A stretch of DNA of 64,000 nt from Toxoplasma gondii ME49 (taxonomy: Eukaryota; Apicomplexa; Conoidasida; Eucoccidiorida; Sarcocystidae), in assembly GCF_000006565.2 (NCBI RefSeq), contig NC_031474.1:3631662-3695661 (forward strand). Direction: 5' to 3'. Shown piece after piece: positions 13,338-28,300 of the stretch. The position numbers and the translations under genes were made by a program. The stretch's first letter is position 1. Each line of letters opens with the position of its first letter. The notes under the pieces are model-generated. The model was given only the letters and a program-made list of their open reading frames with translations. It had not been told where the DNA came from and made no database searches.

Positions 13338-16300
13338 TATGCGTTCACAGTCTGGTTCATTGCTCGACGGTTTACCCTGAGTTGTGGAGGAAGCGTTTGG
13401 AGTTGTTCAGGTGACCATCCTTGAGTTTCAATATATCCGAGCGTTTCGAATTCCTCTGTGTCTCTGCGTGCTCTGTTTTCGTTCGGCACCCGGTGTTTGG
13501 CCTCTTCGCTCCGCCGCCCTGCCGCCTCGCTCTCTGCGTCTGTCTCCCGTTTCCCCGGCGTGCGGTTCGTTTCTCCTTGGAGGTCTCCCTGTCGCCCTGT
13601 CTCCCTCAAGTCTCTGGCGCCAGCGGCGGAGTCGCATATCGCGTCCCAGTACCGCATGCGTTCCTCGATCCACCGGCGGAGCGGAAGAAAAGCTGTATCT
13701 CCGATGATTTCCAAGCTGGCTTGGTAGAAGCTTCTGGAGGGCCAGCGCTCGGTGAGTCTCTCGAGACAGGCGAGAGCCGCGAGGAGACAGACGTCCGCGG
13801 ACTTCGCGTTTTTCAGAGGCTGCTCCAGCTCCGCCAGCAAGAGCGTCGTGTGCATCGACAGGACGTAGTGGGCGGATCGCGACGCATGCGACCTCCCAGC
13901 TGTGGTGTGGGTGGCCAGGCTCCGAGACAGGCCCGACGAGGGAGCGAGAGCCGGAGACTGGTCCGACGTGGAAGGCAGAGAGACGCTCGAAGGCTCAGAA
14001 AGCCTGCTGGCCTCTGTGTCTGAAGCCGCCAGAACTCGAGGAGACCCGTTACCGTGCTCTGCTTCCCCGCGACCCTCCAATCTCAAGGGCAAATCCGGAG
14101 GCGTTTCGCCGTTCCACGAACCTGGAGAAAAATCGTTTGCTGCCTCCAAGCAGGTGCTCGGAGTGGAGAGAAATCCCTGAAGGAAAAAACGATGGAGAGG
14201 AGTCGCGCCCTGCACCAAGACACTCACGAGATCGACGTCCATGAGAGCGGCAAGACGCTGAGCCTCCTTGCGGCCTCTCAACTCGAAAAGGACGCGCGCT
14301 ATGGTCGACTCTGGATGGTCGAAAAGAACCTCGAACAGGTCATACTCCGAACTACGCGTCTCGTCCGAAAGCGAGAGGAATTCTTTCTCGGGTGTCCCCC
14401 TGCATGCAGTTCCAGAAGGGAGCAGCCGACGCGGCGAAGCCCCCGCTCTAGATGAAGGTCCATGAGAAGGCGTAGAAAGAACGCGACAGACCCAGGGAGA
14501 GACCGACGGCGCGCGATTCCAGGCTTTGTAAAAGCAGCCGTCTGTGAGGCCACAGCATCGGCAGGCGTCGGGGAGAAGAGCCGTGTTGGCGGGTCTCGTC
14601 GCCCTCCTCAGAAACTTCTGAGTCGCAGCTTCCGTCAGCTGAACAATTCGACTGAGATATTCGAGGAAATGAAGAAGGTACTTGGCAGACGCCCGTCCCC
14701 GAGTCGGAGAGACGTCCGCAATTCCTGGAGGACTCGAAAAACCTCCTCCGGCTCCCGAGGAACCTGCAGCCCCCAAAGGCTCCACTCGCGCCTCACTAGT
14801 GGCCGCTGCATGCCCTCCTCCTCTCTGGGCAGCTGAGCCAGCAGCAGCCTGTGAGACTCGAGCGCCGTCATCTAAACACGAGGAGGACGAAGAAGCAGAC
14901 GAAGACGAAGCAGACGAAGACGAAGCAGACGAAGACGAAGCAGACGAAGACGAACAGGAAGACGAAGTTGATGGTGACGCAGGAGATGAAGCTGAAGGTG
15001 AAGAGGGAGACGAAGAAGATAAAGAAGACGACGAACATGAAGAAGACGGAGAGACGTCTCCATTTGCGACAGGTTCTAGGCCAGCTGAGTCTGTCTTTTT
15101 TGACGAGGCACTTGGCAGCTTTCCTCGCTTCGCGTCGCGCGCGGCCGTCTCGCCTTCCCGCTGTGGAGGGCGGCGCTCGGGACCGGACTCTGCACTCAGG
15201 ATGTTCACAGCAGTGCCGAGGAACTGGCGGGCAGAGTGAAGCGAACGAAGGGCATGTGTCTCCTCCTTGATGAACTGTAGGGCCTCGACGAGCGCGGCGA
15301 CGGCGGTTTTCTGCTTCTGGAGAGAATACAGGTGCGAGCGAAGGAGTGCCGGTTCTGTCGGCAACGCCTCGACGTCGAGCAGCACACCTGCCAGAGGCCG
15401 ACAAGACGCCGGGGTTTGATTCCTCGCCTCCAACAGCACAGACAGTCTGAAGAGGACAGAGAACCAAAGCAGGACTGTGAGTCAAAGACGGAGACGCAGA
15501 AGCAAGTGCGTTCGACGGGCGTCGCTACCGGAGAAACCACCGCAACCAAGAACGCCAGAGTGGGCAGCATATGGCGAGCACGAAGACGCGATGAGGGGAC
15601 CGAAGCAGGACAACGAAGACCGAAGGCGAAGAAAAGGAACAGCGGGCAATGAACACACCACTCAGACGGGCAGGCGGGCAGATGCTTTTTGCAGGGGAAA
15701 TCGGCTGAGGAGCCGCGACACGAGGGGGTTCGGTCTTCTCTCCCTGTTCTCGTTGGAGTGGATGGATCACCTCCGTTTCTCGCGTCTTTCTCTTTTTCAA
15801 GGTCTCTCTCTCTGTCGCTGCGACACCGCGTGTGCCGTGTGGCAGCAACCCTCAGAGGCTCTGCGCCTGCTGAAATCCCTTCCCTTCTCTCTCGCGTGCG
15901 CGCCGCGAATCGCCAGCGTCTGCCCCGCGCTTGGCGCGTCGGGTAGCGGCCCCGCCTACTTAAACGCATTGTATCAGGAGCCTACAGAGAGGAATTCAGC
16001 CAAGCGTCGTTCACCGACTTTACCTGTCGACAAAAGTTCGAAAAAAAACAGCCAACGCCGGTGGAACACGCTCCAACCGAGGCCTCTCCTCGACGCGTCT
16101 TTGGCGCTGCTTCTCATCGATGTCGGCGGATCCCAGCGAGATCCACAGACCTTCTTCGCCTTCAGCAGGCTCCGCCTCGAGGGCATCGAGGGCACTCCTC
16201 AGCAGAAGAAGACAGGAAGGCGGCGACAGGGCGCAGGAGACCGCGGCGTCGACGTACGCGTAGAGGGGAAGGAGCAGGGGTCGCAGAGAGAGAAGCAGGA

Positions 16301-19300
16301 AGGAGAAGTCGTGGAGAGAAAGTGAAAACGAAGAGACTGTTGACGCTGCAAAGGGGACAGACGCGCCGGACTCGGCGCCCATACAAGTCGCGAAAGAGGG
16401 AGGGGAATTCGGGTAAAAGGCCCACGGCGACGGAGACAGGCGCTGGCCGAGGTCCAGGGGTTGAGTCAGGGTGGAAGGAGACAGCTCTGAGGTTGTCTGG
16501 AGGGCTCTGAACAGAGACAAAGAACTCACCGCAACAAGGCGAAAGGCGTACGTCGCTTTCAGAACACAGAAAAGCCATGCACGCAAAAGGGAATAAATGG
16601 ACTGTGGGAAACGACGGCCGGTAGAAAGCGGCGGGGCGCGTTCGATGTACGGCCGATACAACACAGAGTCACGCTGCATACAAATCCGTCCACGTCTCGA
16701 ACCATCTTGCCTAAAACTGCACATAAATGGAATCGAATGCGTCGATAACATCTACAAACGTGTGACCAACATCAACGCAATCACGGCGCATCGTTCTGCT
16801 CATCTGCATGTCTTTCTGAACTTGCACGTGGAGAGTCTCATATCAACATGCAGAGGGAGATGGATATGCATATATTCACATATATGTAAATGGATTCTCA
16901 CACGCACACACAGAAGGAAAGAGGTAAAAAGCAGGCGGCAAATTTTCTAGATGCTTGCACCCTGGCCAGGATGGCGTAAGGACGACCTTACCTGCTCATG
17001 TTCCGAACGGTTCTGTCTACTGCCTCACGAATGTCTGTCTGAATTTCTCTTGCACTTTCGCCAACGCTTTTCCGTGCTGCCTCGGAACCCAAAACAGTCC
17101 TCAGTTGCGCAAAGGCGCGTGCGACAGCGACTGCCGCTTTGATGCTCGGCGGCAGGTCGAAGTATCGCATCAGACGACTGAACACAAACAATTAATAGTG
17201 GAAATTGGAAACAAACCATTTCACCGGGATGTAAACCGGGCAAACACCCACACTCAGACACATACAGCTCAATATGTGGATGCATGTATGTGTGTGTGCA
17301 TGCATGCACAGGCAATTCTTAGGCGCAGATGCATGCGGGCCTGGATCCTGAGACAGTAAACAGTTGATAGTATCATACGCATAAATAAAGGGGATGCCGC
17401 TGCGCGCACAGACGCTCAGACAGATGCCTGCATGCTGAAACAAATCGAGGACGATAGATCTACGGACAGAAGGCGTGCATTATCTTAGTCGGTTGCTGCG
17501 TTTCGTCGCGGCTGCGGAGTATGCGTGTGCTGTCACTACAGAGTAACGGCGACGCCCACCGTCGAAAGGCGCAGCTGTTTCGCATGGACCATGCTCTTCC
17601 CGTCCGCCGCTACAGACGCAACGTTTTGCAGATGCGGTGAGGTACCTGTAGCTGGTAAGATACCTCATCCTACCACGCACAGCCATACGTAGTTGGCATC
17701 CGAAGCACACACCGCTGAACATCTCTTACTCGCAGAAGGTGAAATCGTTGAGTTGGAGAGTCCTGGCAACCAGGAGCGGCGGCGAGGAGAGGAGGTGAAA
17801 GATGAAAGGATTTGCTTTCAGCGAGAGTCTTGTCTCCTCTTGTCCCGTCGCTCTCGACAGAAAGGGGGTTGTCAATCTTGAGAGCGATGTACCTGAGTGA
17901 ACTCTTTCTCTTGACCCCATTAAGCAAAAACTTCTTTCTCGTTGTTCAGGACTCAGGTCGGCCAAGCTGTGGTTAGGGAGACTTCCCCCTCTTGTACCCC
18001 TGCGTCCCAGTCGTGTTCGTTGCCCCGAAGCTTCTCCTCGCTCTCTGGCCTCACTCGTCTCTCGTCTCTGGGCCTCCGCTGCGGCCTCCCGTCGCCTGGA
18101 TACCCTCCCCCCGCGCGCCGCTTCCTCCTCACTCGCCGCATGTCTGTCCTCCTCACTGGAGGCGTCTCCTGCGCAGGAGGAAGTCGAGAGCCGACGCGGC
18201 AAGGACACAGAAGCGTCTGCACCGGAAGCCAGTTGTGGGAGCGCAGACGACGGTAGCGTCACCACCGCACCGATGCAGCGACACCAGAGCAGCCAGTCAG
18301 GACACAAAACGACAGAAGGCGAAACCCCCTTGCCTTCGTCCTCATCTTTCCGCTGACGCGAGGAACTCTGCAAGGGCAGAGACGCAGACGAAGCTGAGAA
18401 AAGTGGACTGTCTCCTCTGCTCTCTCGCTCCCGAAGGCCGGCGTCTGCCCTGCTCTGCGGGGAGACCGGGTGGGGTGAGAACCGCTCTGAGGAAGAAGGG
18501 CAAGAAGAGACACAGTTGAGGAGAAAGACGGGGAACGGCGTCGCGCCGAGGGCGCGAGACGTCAGCGGCTGACAGTGCCGTGAACCGCTGTCTCTCGTTT
18601 CAGAGGCACCAGGAATTGCTGGCAAGTCGTTCAGAGAGACAGAGCACAACGCTGCCCCGTCGAAAAACTGCTGCAGGCATAACTGGCCTCGCACCAGGAG
18701 CTCCTGAGAAACAGAAATTGAAAAATCAGTGTGCCACACATGCAGAGGCAATGGCGATGCCAAGGCCCGACCACCGTGTTCATCACTCTACAGAATGGTT
18801 ATCGGCATGTACACGACAATACACGTTGTAAATGTCTTGACAGAGAGAGAACGGCATAGAAGACACACAGACGCAGACATGAGTCCGCAGACAACGACTG
18901 TCAAAGGCATGTGTAAATAAAGCAAAGAGACAGACAGATTCAAATAGATAAATGGAAAAAACAAACAGACAGAAGTGACGACGAATACACAAGGCAACGG
19001 TCCTCCGCGCACAATGGGGTTGAACCTACAAGGATAAACGTGGCTACACTCTTTTCAACACGATACTGTACGTCCCCTGTCTTTTTTTTTATGCTCATCC
19101 CTAGGCAGTGCTTCGCGTAGACCTTCTCTGGCCTTTGAAGCGGTCTTCGTTTTCGACTTCTCGCCTTCCACGATGCCCTGCGCTGCTTGCTCTAGTGACA
19201 CAAGTGCCTCTGACGAAACTGGTGACAATAGGCATGCAATCTCACGTGCGTAAAAAGATCCAGAGCTCGAAGGAACAGCAGCACCCCGTTTTTGTGTTCG

Positions 19301-22300
19301 TTCGAGGACTGGAGGAAGTCGCGGCCTCCGAGTCTCCCATGAGACCGCACAGTTCTCGAGTCTCCACCGATGCGAATGGTGTCTCCGTGTTGCTCCCCGA
19401 CTTCCGCACTCAGACGTTCCAGGTGGGCCCTGCAAGAAGACGGTCAGGAGGAGTACCGCCAGAAAGCCAGGCATCCACATAGCGGGTTGCGCGATGATAT
19501 CGAACGAGATGTATATCCTATCCAATCCATCTGCTCCTCGTCGTACTCTCCCGCTTCCTCTCTCCTTCTCTCTGCACCTGTCTCTCTCATCCCTTCTCTC
19601 TGTACTGGCATGTCTCGCTCTTGTTCTCCTCACTGCCTGGGTGAAAAACCTAAACGCTGCATGGTCACCTACCCGTATACGTGCCTAGTGAATACGTCTA
19701 ACGCCCTCTGGCGGAATACCATTGCCGTTTCAACCATCCAAAGTCGCCGCCAACCTCGGTCGGGCACGCTTGAAGCCTCTATATCCTCGGGGTCTTCCCG
19801 CGGAGGCCTCGGCCCCTTTCCAGAACCCAGTTCCACCTACCGAATCAGCATGACGAGAGAGAGGAGGACGTTCGGGGGGACGACGAACTGTTTCTCGCAG
19901 GAGCCTCCCCAGGTTCTTCTTCCTCCACCCTTGCATTCTGAGCCGTCTGCGAACTCGCCTCGCGTGGCTGCAGTGAAGCACAGACTGCAGAGGTGAAGAA
20001 GAAGAACGACGCGGTAGGAGATTCTTCGCACGCATCCAATCAAGTCGCTGAGTCGCGTGAGGCAGGCCTCCAGGCGTTTCTGGGCAAACTGGAGAAGACT
20101 GGCAGGCTGGCCATTTGACGCATGAATGCCTGGGGCACCGCCCCTGTCTGGCGACATTTTCACACCCTCAGAGTGAGAACCTCCAATTAATCCGGTGCTC
20201 CCCGTGCACGCGAGCGAACTCCCCCCAGGCCCCGTTGCGCCTGTCGGCGACGGTCCAGGCGAGGTCAGAGCCGCGAGTCCCCGGGATCCGCTGGAGGTGC
20301 CGCGCTCTACTGCCGGCGACAGGAAGGGTGAGCGGTCTGAGGCTCCAACGTCGTCGAGGAGAAGCACGCTGTCTTTGAGCGTCCTCCTCCTTTGTCGAAG
20401 CGATTTCGGCACTGAGACGAACGCGGACCGCGCTCCGGCGGCCTCCTCACGCAGCCCCAGGCGGCCCCAAATCCAGCGCCCTGTGGGTCCTCGCAGGAGC
20501 TCGCTAGGCGGCTTCGCGGCACGAGTCTCCTGTCTCCGGCGCGCGCCGGGACGCCGGGGCCTTGCCTCAGGCCCGCAGGAGTCGGCGTGTGGGGTGGGGC
20601 GCTGCGGAGGCGACGCGCTCCGGCTCCTCGTCGGGTCGTTGCTGCGGCTGTCTTCGCAACTCTTCTGTCCTTCCTTGCTTCCCGGTCGAGGGGACAAAAC
20701 AGGTTTCTTCTCCCCCATATGTTCCTTTCCGTAGTCGCTGTCTCTGCCGTCGGAGTCCGGAAGGGCAGCAAGCCCGGGAGAGAGACTCCGGAGAGTAATT
20801 CGGTCCCCGCTGCTTCTTCTCCGTGAGAACTCCCTGGCTCTCGCCTCCTCGTAGGCGAAACCCCCACCGTTCCTCCGATGCTCCCGTTTCCCTGCATGCA
20901 CGAAGCGGGAGGATCGTCGCCTCGACGCCGGATCCGCACGAGCACACAGGCCGTTCGCCGGGGCCTGATGAGGCGGGCGACTGAAGGCGAGCCCCAGGTC
21001 CGCGGGTACCGGCGAATGCGGAGGAGCAGAGAGGACGCGAGCTGAGTTGTCCGAACAGGACTCAACCAAATGAATCGCCTCGCGGAGCGCAAAGTAGAGG
21101 TAAGCTAAGTCAGCGTCGTGCGTCCTTTCGAGGGTCGTCGCGCGCCTCTCCGTCGGCGGTAAGGCACGAAGCCCAGCGAAGAAGGTCGCAGCCGAAATCA
21201 TTGGAAGGCATCGCCGCGCTCGAAGCTGAAGAGCCGAAAAAACAGCAGTGGAAAACGGAGACAAGCCTAAAATAAAAAAAGGAGAAATGGGGAATGCGGC
21301 CGTTTGAAAAGAACGGTTGGGCTCCGGTGCTTGTGACGAAGACACGAAGTAAAGAAAGAAGGCGGACAGTGAGGAGGCTGCAACCGTGACACGCAGAGAG
21401 ATAAAGACGACATCTATGATGAGTGCAGGGAAGGCACCAAAAGAATGGAAAAACTCTCGCCTACACTCCTCCGCCAGTGAGACGGGGATGACAGAAAGGC
21501 GTGAAACCACAAAGACCGGTGTCGCTGGAATGGCTTCCGCCAGCAAATCCTACGCCACAATGTATATATAATGAGGAAGAACCCATTTCACTGGCGAGAC
21601 ACGTACACATCCTCAGCACATCTCCTCACCACATAGAGAATCGAGTGTCTCTGAAGTTCGTCGAAGACTTCCGCAGCTAGACACTCCAGTTTGTCTCCTT
21701 CTTGGATTTCCACGTGATACGTCTCGGCGGTACAAACGTGGAGACTCCCCTCTTCATCTCTCCCATGCCGCCCTTCCACATCGTCGCCTTCGATAGCTGC
21801 CGGCGTCCCTGCACGCAGACGGAGCTCCCTGTCGCCTTCTTGTCCGTCTGTGCTTGTCGCTTGTCGACGCCCTGGCTTCCTCGACTCACTCCACGTGTGC
21901 CTTCCACCCCCGTCACGCTCTGCTTCGGTCGCTCCTCGATTCGCTTCTTCGGCGCCGCTGTCGCTCCTCGTGTACACCTCTTCAGGGAGGCCTTCGGCCC
22001 GTCCTTCGTCCTCTCTGTGCTGACCGTCGCTTCCACTGTGATCTGGAGCGAGAGACGACAAAGCTGCAGGGTCTCCTCTCTCGCGCGCCGGGACACTGCG
22101 CAGGCTGTTGAGAGTCCATCCCGTCGTCAGCCGCGAGGCGAGAGCAGCGTCTTCGCCGAGAAGACGCGCGGGGATGGAAGAAGGCGCGTGAGGCAGCTCT
22201 GCAATGCTACGCAAGTACTTTTCCGCGCATGCCGCCTTGAGAGACGAGAGCCGCCGGAAGCGTGAAGACTTCTGGCTATCAAAGCTCGCGAAAACGCCTG

Positions 22301-25300
22301 CCCCCGAGGAAGGAACACCAGAAGCCACCCGCGAGCCCGACGCACTCTGAGACACAGACCCCTCACCATAGGCGAGCAGCACATGAGCTAGCCACCAGCT
22401 AGCCATCATCTTGTAGTCGAGGACCTGACAGCAAGAAGGAAAAAAAGCCGAGAGTCGAGGTTCCATGCACAGGTCGTTCGCGTAAACATGCTCAACACGA
22501 AACGAATAGACTAACGATGGAGCCTATCCATGTTGCTGGAACTTCCTTGTGAACATCAATGCGTCCAAGTTGAAGCCTCGCGAGGAGGTAAAAACGAGGA
22601 AGGAGAGCAAGACGAAGAGGAAAGGACGTCGACAGAGACGAAGAAATGAGGCAGAAGAAGGGGGGTCAGAGCTCCAGTAGAGCAAAGCGAAAACGTCAAG
22701 TATGGGGAAGAGGTAAGTGAGGCTACGGGACGCATGGGAGCTCTCTACAAGTACGCAAAATAGAACCGTCGTGTTGACGCCCTGTCCCTTCCTGCGTGGT
22801 GCTGTAAAGCACCCGGAGTGCTCTGTTTTCCCAGTGGAGCTTTGCTGTGATCGCTAGACGACACTGGATCTTGGTTCCGGTAACTAAACGCATTCACTAT
22901 CAAATTCCGCGCAAAAACTGGTACCGTAACGACATAAACGCACAGCATTCCCGAAGCCCCACAGCCCCCTGCTGGTGGGCATTCTTGACAGAGGTGTGTT
23001 CTTCCAGACGTTATTGTTGTGCCCTACGTCTTCCATGATGTAGACCTCTGTGCACTTCGTTGACTCTTGATGATGCAACCGCCGCAGCGGGGATTTTTTC
23101 AGCACCCTTTTGGTGAGTCCGTTTGAGCGCTTGAGCGCATTCTTGACAACCGCCAAGAAGACAACTCGAGCAAGACACGACACAAAAAGCCAGGGCGCGT
23201 TCTTTTCTCAAATTCACTTACCTCCAAATGCTCCCGCACCCTGACGTCGCCGTCTGTCGTCCTCCACCGCGGTCTCGCCTCCCAGACACTCTCCTTCCCT
23301 TCTTCATCTTCGTCATCTTCCTCCTCTGCTTTCCCAGCTCCTTTTGTTTGCTTCACCTCTCTCCCTTTCTCAACAGAACACCGGAAGTTCGGAGATCCGA
23401 CGGCCGAGCCGGGCTTCTCTGGGCGGGCACTCCTTTCGTTGTCGGCGTTCAGGAAGAAGTCGTTTTCTCCCGCAGAGACAAATGCAGCGAGGCGCTCTGG
23501 CTCCTGATCTTCCTTGCGCCAGACGCAGTCTAGGAGGCGCTGCCGCAAATGCATGCGTCCAGCGAAGGCGCCCCAGGCGAGCAGCACCACGAGAGGCCTG
23601 AGCTGGGGAAAGGGCGTCAGTAGCCGCGACGCAAGCGCAAACTTCCTGGAGAGAACAGCGCAGTCACACACTCAGTCATTCGGGAAGAGAGACAGTGGAG
23701 GCAAAAGCGACATCGCAGTCACGGCGACGAAGACCGCTCCAAGACGCCTGGTGAAAAGAACGACAAGCCCCGATGCTTGTATCCATCGTGAAGGCCATGC
23801 GTCTCACAAATAGAGCCAGGAGAGGCCGTGCGTTTCTCTGAAACATGCGACATTGCTTTCCTTCCACTGGGTCATGAGCTGACGTGCTCGTGGAACCTCC
23901 GTGATTGTCAGAGGATCGCGAAAGTCAGCGCGATTGTGAGCAGTTGCGCCGAATAAGGCTCGGCTGAAAAGACACAAACGCGGCGAAGGTCGAGTACGCC
24001 GAGACGCTCTGCATGCTTCTGTACGAATGAGCAAAGCGCTCTGTTAGGTTCTGGCATTCGTGCTTACGGTGTTGAGCCTCTGACAATGAACCAAGCTCTC
24101 TTTCAGATTTTGACTTTGGTTTCCACGGTGCTACTGCTTTCCGCGTTCCAGTGTGCTTGCAAGCACTACTCCCCTCCGTAGATACTCACCGATCAAGAAC
24201 GAACTGAATGGCCTTTCTGAGAGGAAACTCGAGACAATGTTGGCGAGTAACGCGGAGCGAGGTGTAGTAACTGTCCCAGAAGGCTGGCAGAGCGACACCC
24301 GAGTGTTGAGAGAAGATCACCTCCTCTTCCGCAGCAACGGCTGACGCTTGTTTCAGATCGAAGAAAGTCAGGTTTCTTTTCCATTCGCAGCCTCCAGCTT
24401 TCGTCGGGCCTTCCTGTCTGGCGCCTTCGCCTCCAGGAGCCTTCTGTCCTCTGTCTCCAAGCGCCAGAGCCGAGGGGCGAGGCTGTCCCTCGGGCGCACT
24501 GCGGAGCGCCGCCCCCGAGAGACAACGGGCATTAGGGTCTCCTCCAGATCCCGGCGGCCAAGACGCCAGATTCTCTGCTTCTGCAGCGCGATCAGGCGAT
24601 GGGGCAGCATCCAGGTTCTCCGAGGCTCTTCCAGAAGCTACATGCAGTGACCTGTCGCGATGCGAGTCTCCCAAAGCAGAAGCAGGAGGAGACGAAGACG
24701 ACGAGACTGGGCTGGACAGCCCGCACGTACGCCGTCGCTGTCGAAAATAGTCCTTTTGGGCTTCGCGGAAGAGCGGCGAGGCACGAGGAAAAGACAGGGA
24801 CGCAGAGGAAAAGGAAGGAGATGAAGAGGGGAAGGTGATCAAATAGAAGGCTGGAGGCAACGCCAAATGGGTCGTCTTAAGCCGCACCCAGTGGTCGTCC
24901 AGGTGCCCGTAGAGCTGAAGGGTCAACAGACTTTCTCCAATGAGAGAGGGAGAGGAGGGCGCTCGTGAATGCTCGACAGAAGCCGAAGGCGTTTCCGAAC
25001 TGGAGGGCATAGCGTCGTGAAAAAGCAGTCGCGCAAGATCGAGCGTAAGACGTGGAGGCGAGACCAGAGGCTGGGGACTCATCACGGGAACGTGGGCGAG
25101 AAGCGCCTCATAGATCGGCAGGCGCGAGAGCACACCGCTGAAAAGGAGACAACACAGACAGCGACAGGAGAGAACCATCTCGGTGATGGCAGCGGCGAGA
25201 AGCACAGCAACTTCGCTGTATACTGTCGACCACACTGAATCGAGGCCGCCATGAGACGGGTACCCACGAACGCCGCTTGCACGTCAGGACGAGGTACAGT

Positions 25301-28300
25301 CAGTCGCCAACAGAACGTCAAAAACAAACAAGCGAAGGAACGCAAGAGGCGAACCGCCATCTGCCGGGGACAGTCATGATCCTGCAATGAGGGCTGCGAC
25401 GTAAGAGGATTACAAATCGCGCGGAAATACTGTTTGTACGGAAATGTGTGCCTGCGGGTGGCGAACAATTGGAGGCTTTTCAAACAGGGTGCCGAATGCA
25501 TCTGGCAACCATCGACTTCCATGAACACCCGAATCCACAGTTTCATCTCTACAACCACAGTTCATGGATTTACACTGGAGCTCAAATGGTCAAAAAATGG
25601 AGATTCAGACGTCCCACCACAGGACACTCGGAGCAATCCCTTACCTCGAGGGACACTGTCCGTACACTCCGAGGCGGGGGTTTGACAACAAATACTCTCT
25701 CGTTTGGTTTCCTGCTCCCTGTTGCCGGCCGTGAAGCGCCTTCACCTGTCCTGTCTCTCCTCCCCTCTCCCATGAGTCGCCTTCCTCGCTATCTCTCTCG
25801 CTGCTTCGAACTCTGTCATATGCCCCGTCTCTCCCTGCTGCTGGCCGGCTGGATCGCCCAAAGCGAGTACGACTCGACGCGAAACCAAACGTTCCGGAAT
25901 GAGGTCTTTGGAGAGCCACAAAGCTCGGAATTTCTCGGTCATTCCCACTTCTCTCTCCAGCCAGCATCTCTCCCCCGTTCGCCACTTTGACTGGAAACGC
26001 CGGAGGTTTGCCTCTGGAATCTACTCCTCCTTCCACTGTCCTGGCACCGTATGCGCCTCTCTCTGCATCGTCTTGTGGATCGTCGTCTCGATCATTCTTT
26101 CTACTCTCTTCTCTCTTCTCGCGCGCAAGCCGAGCCTCAACCTCCCTGCCCCCTCTCCAGGTCTGCCGCAAATCTTGGCTCCGTTCTGCGCCCCGCGAAA
26201 GCGCCATGCGATACGACCGAGGCCTCAGCGCGGCATGCATGTACAGTTTCTCCTGGCGGAAAAGCCGCAAGGAAGACGGACTCGCAGTTCGGCCGGAGGC
26301 AAAACTCGAGCCCGAGAGACTCGGACAAGGTCGCCCCCTCTCGGCGGTCCTTACCCCCCCGCCCAGAGTGAAGCCGTACTGCCGCACCCGTGGGTCTTCT
26401 TCCCTGTCTGGATCTTGCCCTTCGACGCGCTGGGTCTCACAGCGAAGCGAAGGCGAGGACGTCTCTTGAGGCTCTCGGACGAGGCCCGCACCGGAAGATG
26501 TCAACTGATTCAAAAACTTGGAAAAGAAACGCGAGGCTGTTGCCGACGCTTGCTTCTGCCGAGTGGCGTCCTCAGAGCCCGTCCCGTCGTCGCTCCTCTC
26601 TCCGAGCATGCGCGATCCCGGGAGGCTCCCGTCACCCGAAAGGCACAGGAGCGGCCTCGTGGTCTCCCCCGCCGCCTGCAGCCCGCCTCGCCGGCCCCTG
26701 AAGGTCCTGCTCGAGTTACTTGCCCTCAAGCACTCGTCCCCAGATACGCCTCGCCCCTCCCCACCTGGACCAAGAACCGCATACGAAAGGTAAAGATGGC
26801 TTTGAGACGCTCGAGACCGGAGACCCAGAGACGCGGACGCCATGGAAGAACGCGACTGAAAACGAGCCTCGTCGCCCCCGGTGCTCTGGCTTGCACGCCC
26901 TGTATGCATCGCGTGTGCAGGGTGTAGGGCATGCGAGGGATGAGGAGCATCTGCGTCATGGCGAGGCGAACCGACGAGGCTGGTGGTTGCCTCTGAAGGA
27001 AGGGCAGAAGGCAATTCAGAGGCAGGGGCTGTCGAAGCGCGAGGAGAAAGAGAAGAGGCATAGCTGAAATCTCGGAGACGTCGCTCTTCGTCTGCAGCGC
27101 GGAGCAGCGGAACCATCGCCGCATCGAAAATCTCTTCTATGCATCCTCGTGCCTCCTCGAGGTCCAGCCACACGCATTTGCTCAGCGACCCTCCTTCGAT
27201 GAAAAGAGGGTCGTTCGCCACAGGTGCGTTTGCGTCACAGGTCGAGGCGTAGGAAAACTGCGGACAAGAAGAGCTGAAAAAAGACGAGAAAAACGGGGAG
27301 GTGCCGCTCTCGTCGGAACTCGCCGCAGCCAAGGTGTGCGCGTCGTAAGGCCCTGCCGTGGGAAGCCTCCCGCGAACGGGTCCCTGTCCCGAGCCTCGAC
27401 ATGAAGAAAGGGTGACAGAAGGCGAAACGGAAGTTGCTGACCCCGCCGAAAGCGAGGCCTGAGCGGGCGAGGCAGACGGAAACTCGGATGCGCCAGACTG
27501 TGCGCCATCCGCCGCCGCCACGCCTGAGGCCGCTCCCATTGTTGGGCCTTGCGGCGAACCAACTAAGCGGACGGGGGATGAGGTCGGAAGCGTAGCTAGT
27601 TGTGCGAGAAAGAGCCGAAGGTAAGGAAGCAGAAGCGGGGCGTTGTCACTGTCGTCGTGGAGGGCGACAAACAGGCTGATAAGAAGAAAGAGAGATCGGA
27701 GGCTTTGGTGTAGGAGATCGTTGCGAACCAGGCCAAGATGGTCGACAACGTCGACAATGAGAGGACTGTCTTCACACAAGGCTGCCCCATGCATCACCTT
27801 CTCGCCTCTCAACAACCCCGCAGGAGCGACGGAGACAGACTGTCCTGGGGCTTCCCTCTCTTTCTCACTTTCGTCGCCTCCCTCACCCTCTCTCCACCTC
27901 TCTCCATACCCTCGGGCTTCCTCGCGCACGGCAAGCAGCGCCCTCGCGAGCGCCCCTGCATAGCTACGCTGGCGCTGGGGCCCCACGATGGAGGCGAGCA
28001 GTGGCAGGATGCCTGCGGATATGTCAAGCGCGCCCAGGTGGCAGTAGGGGTCGCCTGTCAAGACGCTACCTCCGCTTCTCCACCTGGAGGCGTGAGGCAC
28101 CTGCAAAGGTAGAAATGGACACAGACCGAATCCGCCGCGTGCGCCTCGGCCCCGCCTTCTCGGCCAACGCAAAAGGGCCTCCGAGGCTACACCTACGTGC
28201 ACTGCATGCAGTCTTCTGATCACGTGGAGGCGGATTTCGGCGGTGAGGAGATCGATTGTCTGGGTTTTAGGTGCGTCTCCAGGCAAGAGACTCGAAGCCT

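Noticed and set aside
14682..15239. Plus-strand 185-codon frame with a striking Asp/Glu/Ala-rich repeat
   Set aside because: It is the antisense of the serine-rich insert in exon 15446-13376. The minus-strand exon has matching splice phases and spastizin-like blocks on both sides.
28061..28210. Possible intron inside exon 1 of the spastizin-like gene, with a CCTTTGCAG acceptor
   Set aside because: The candidate donors nearby are out of phase with it, and the exon is open and phase-consistent without it.
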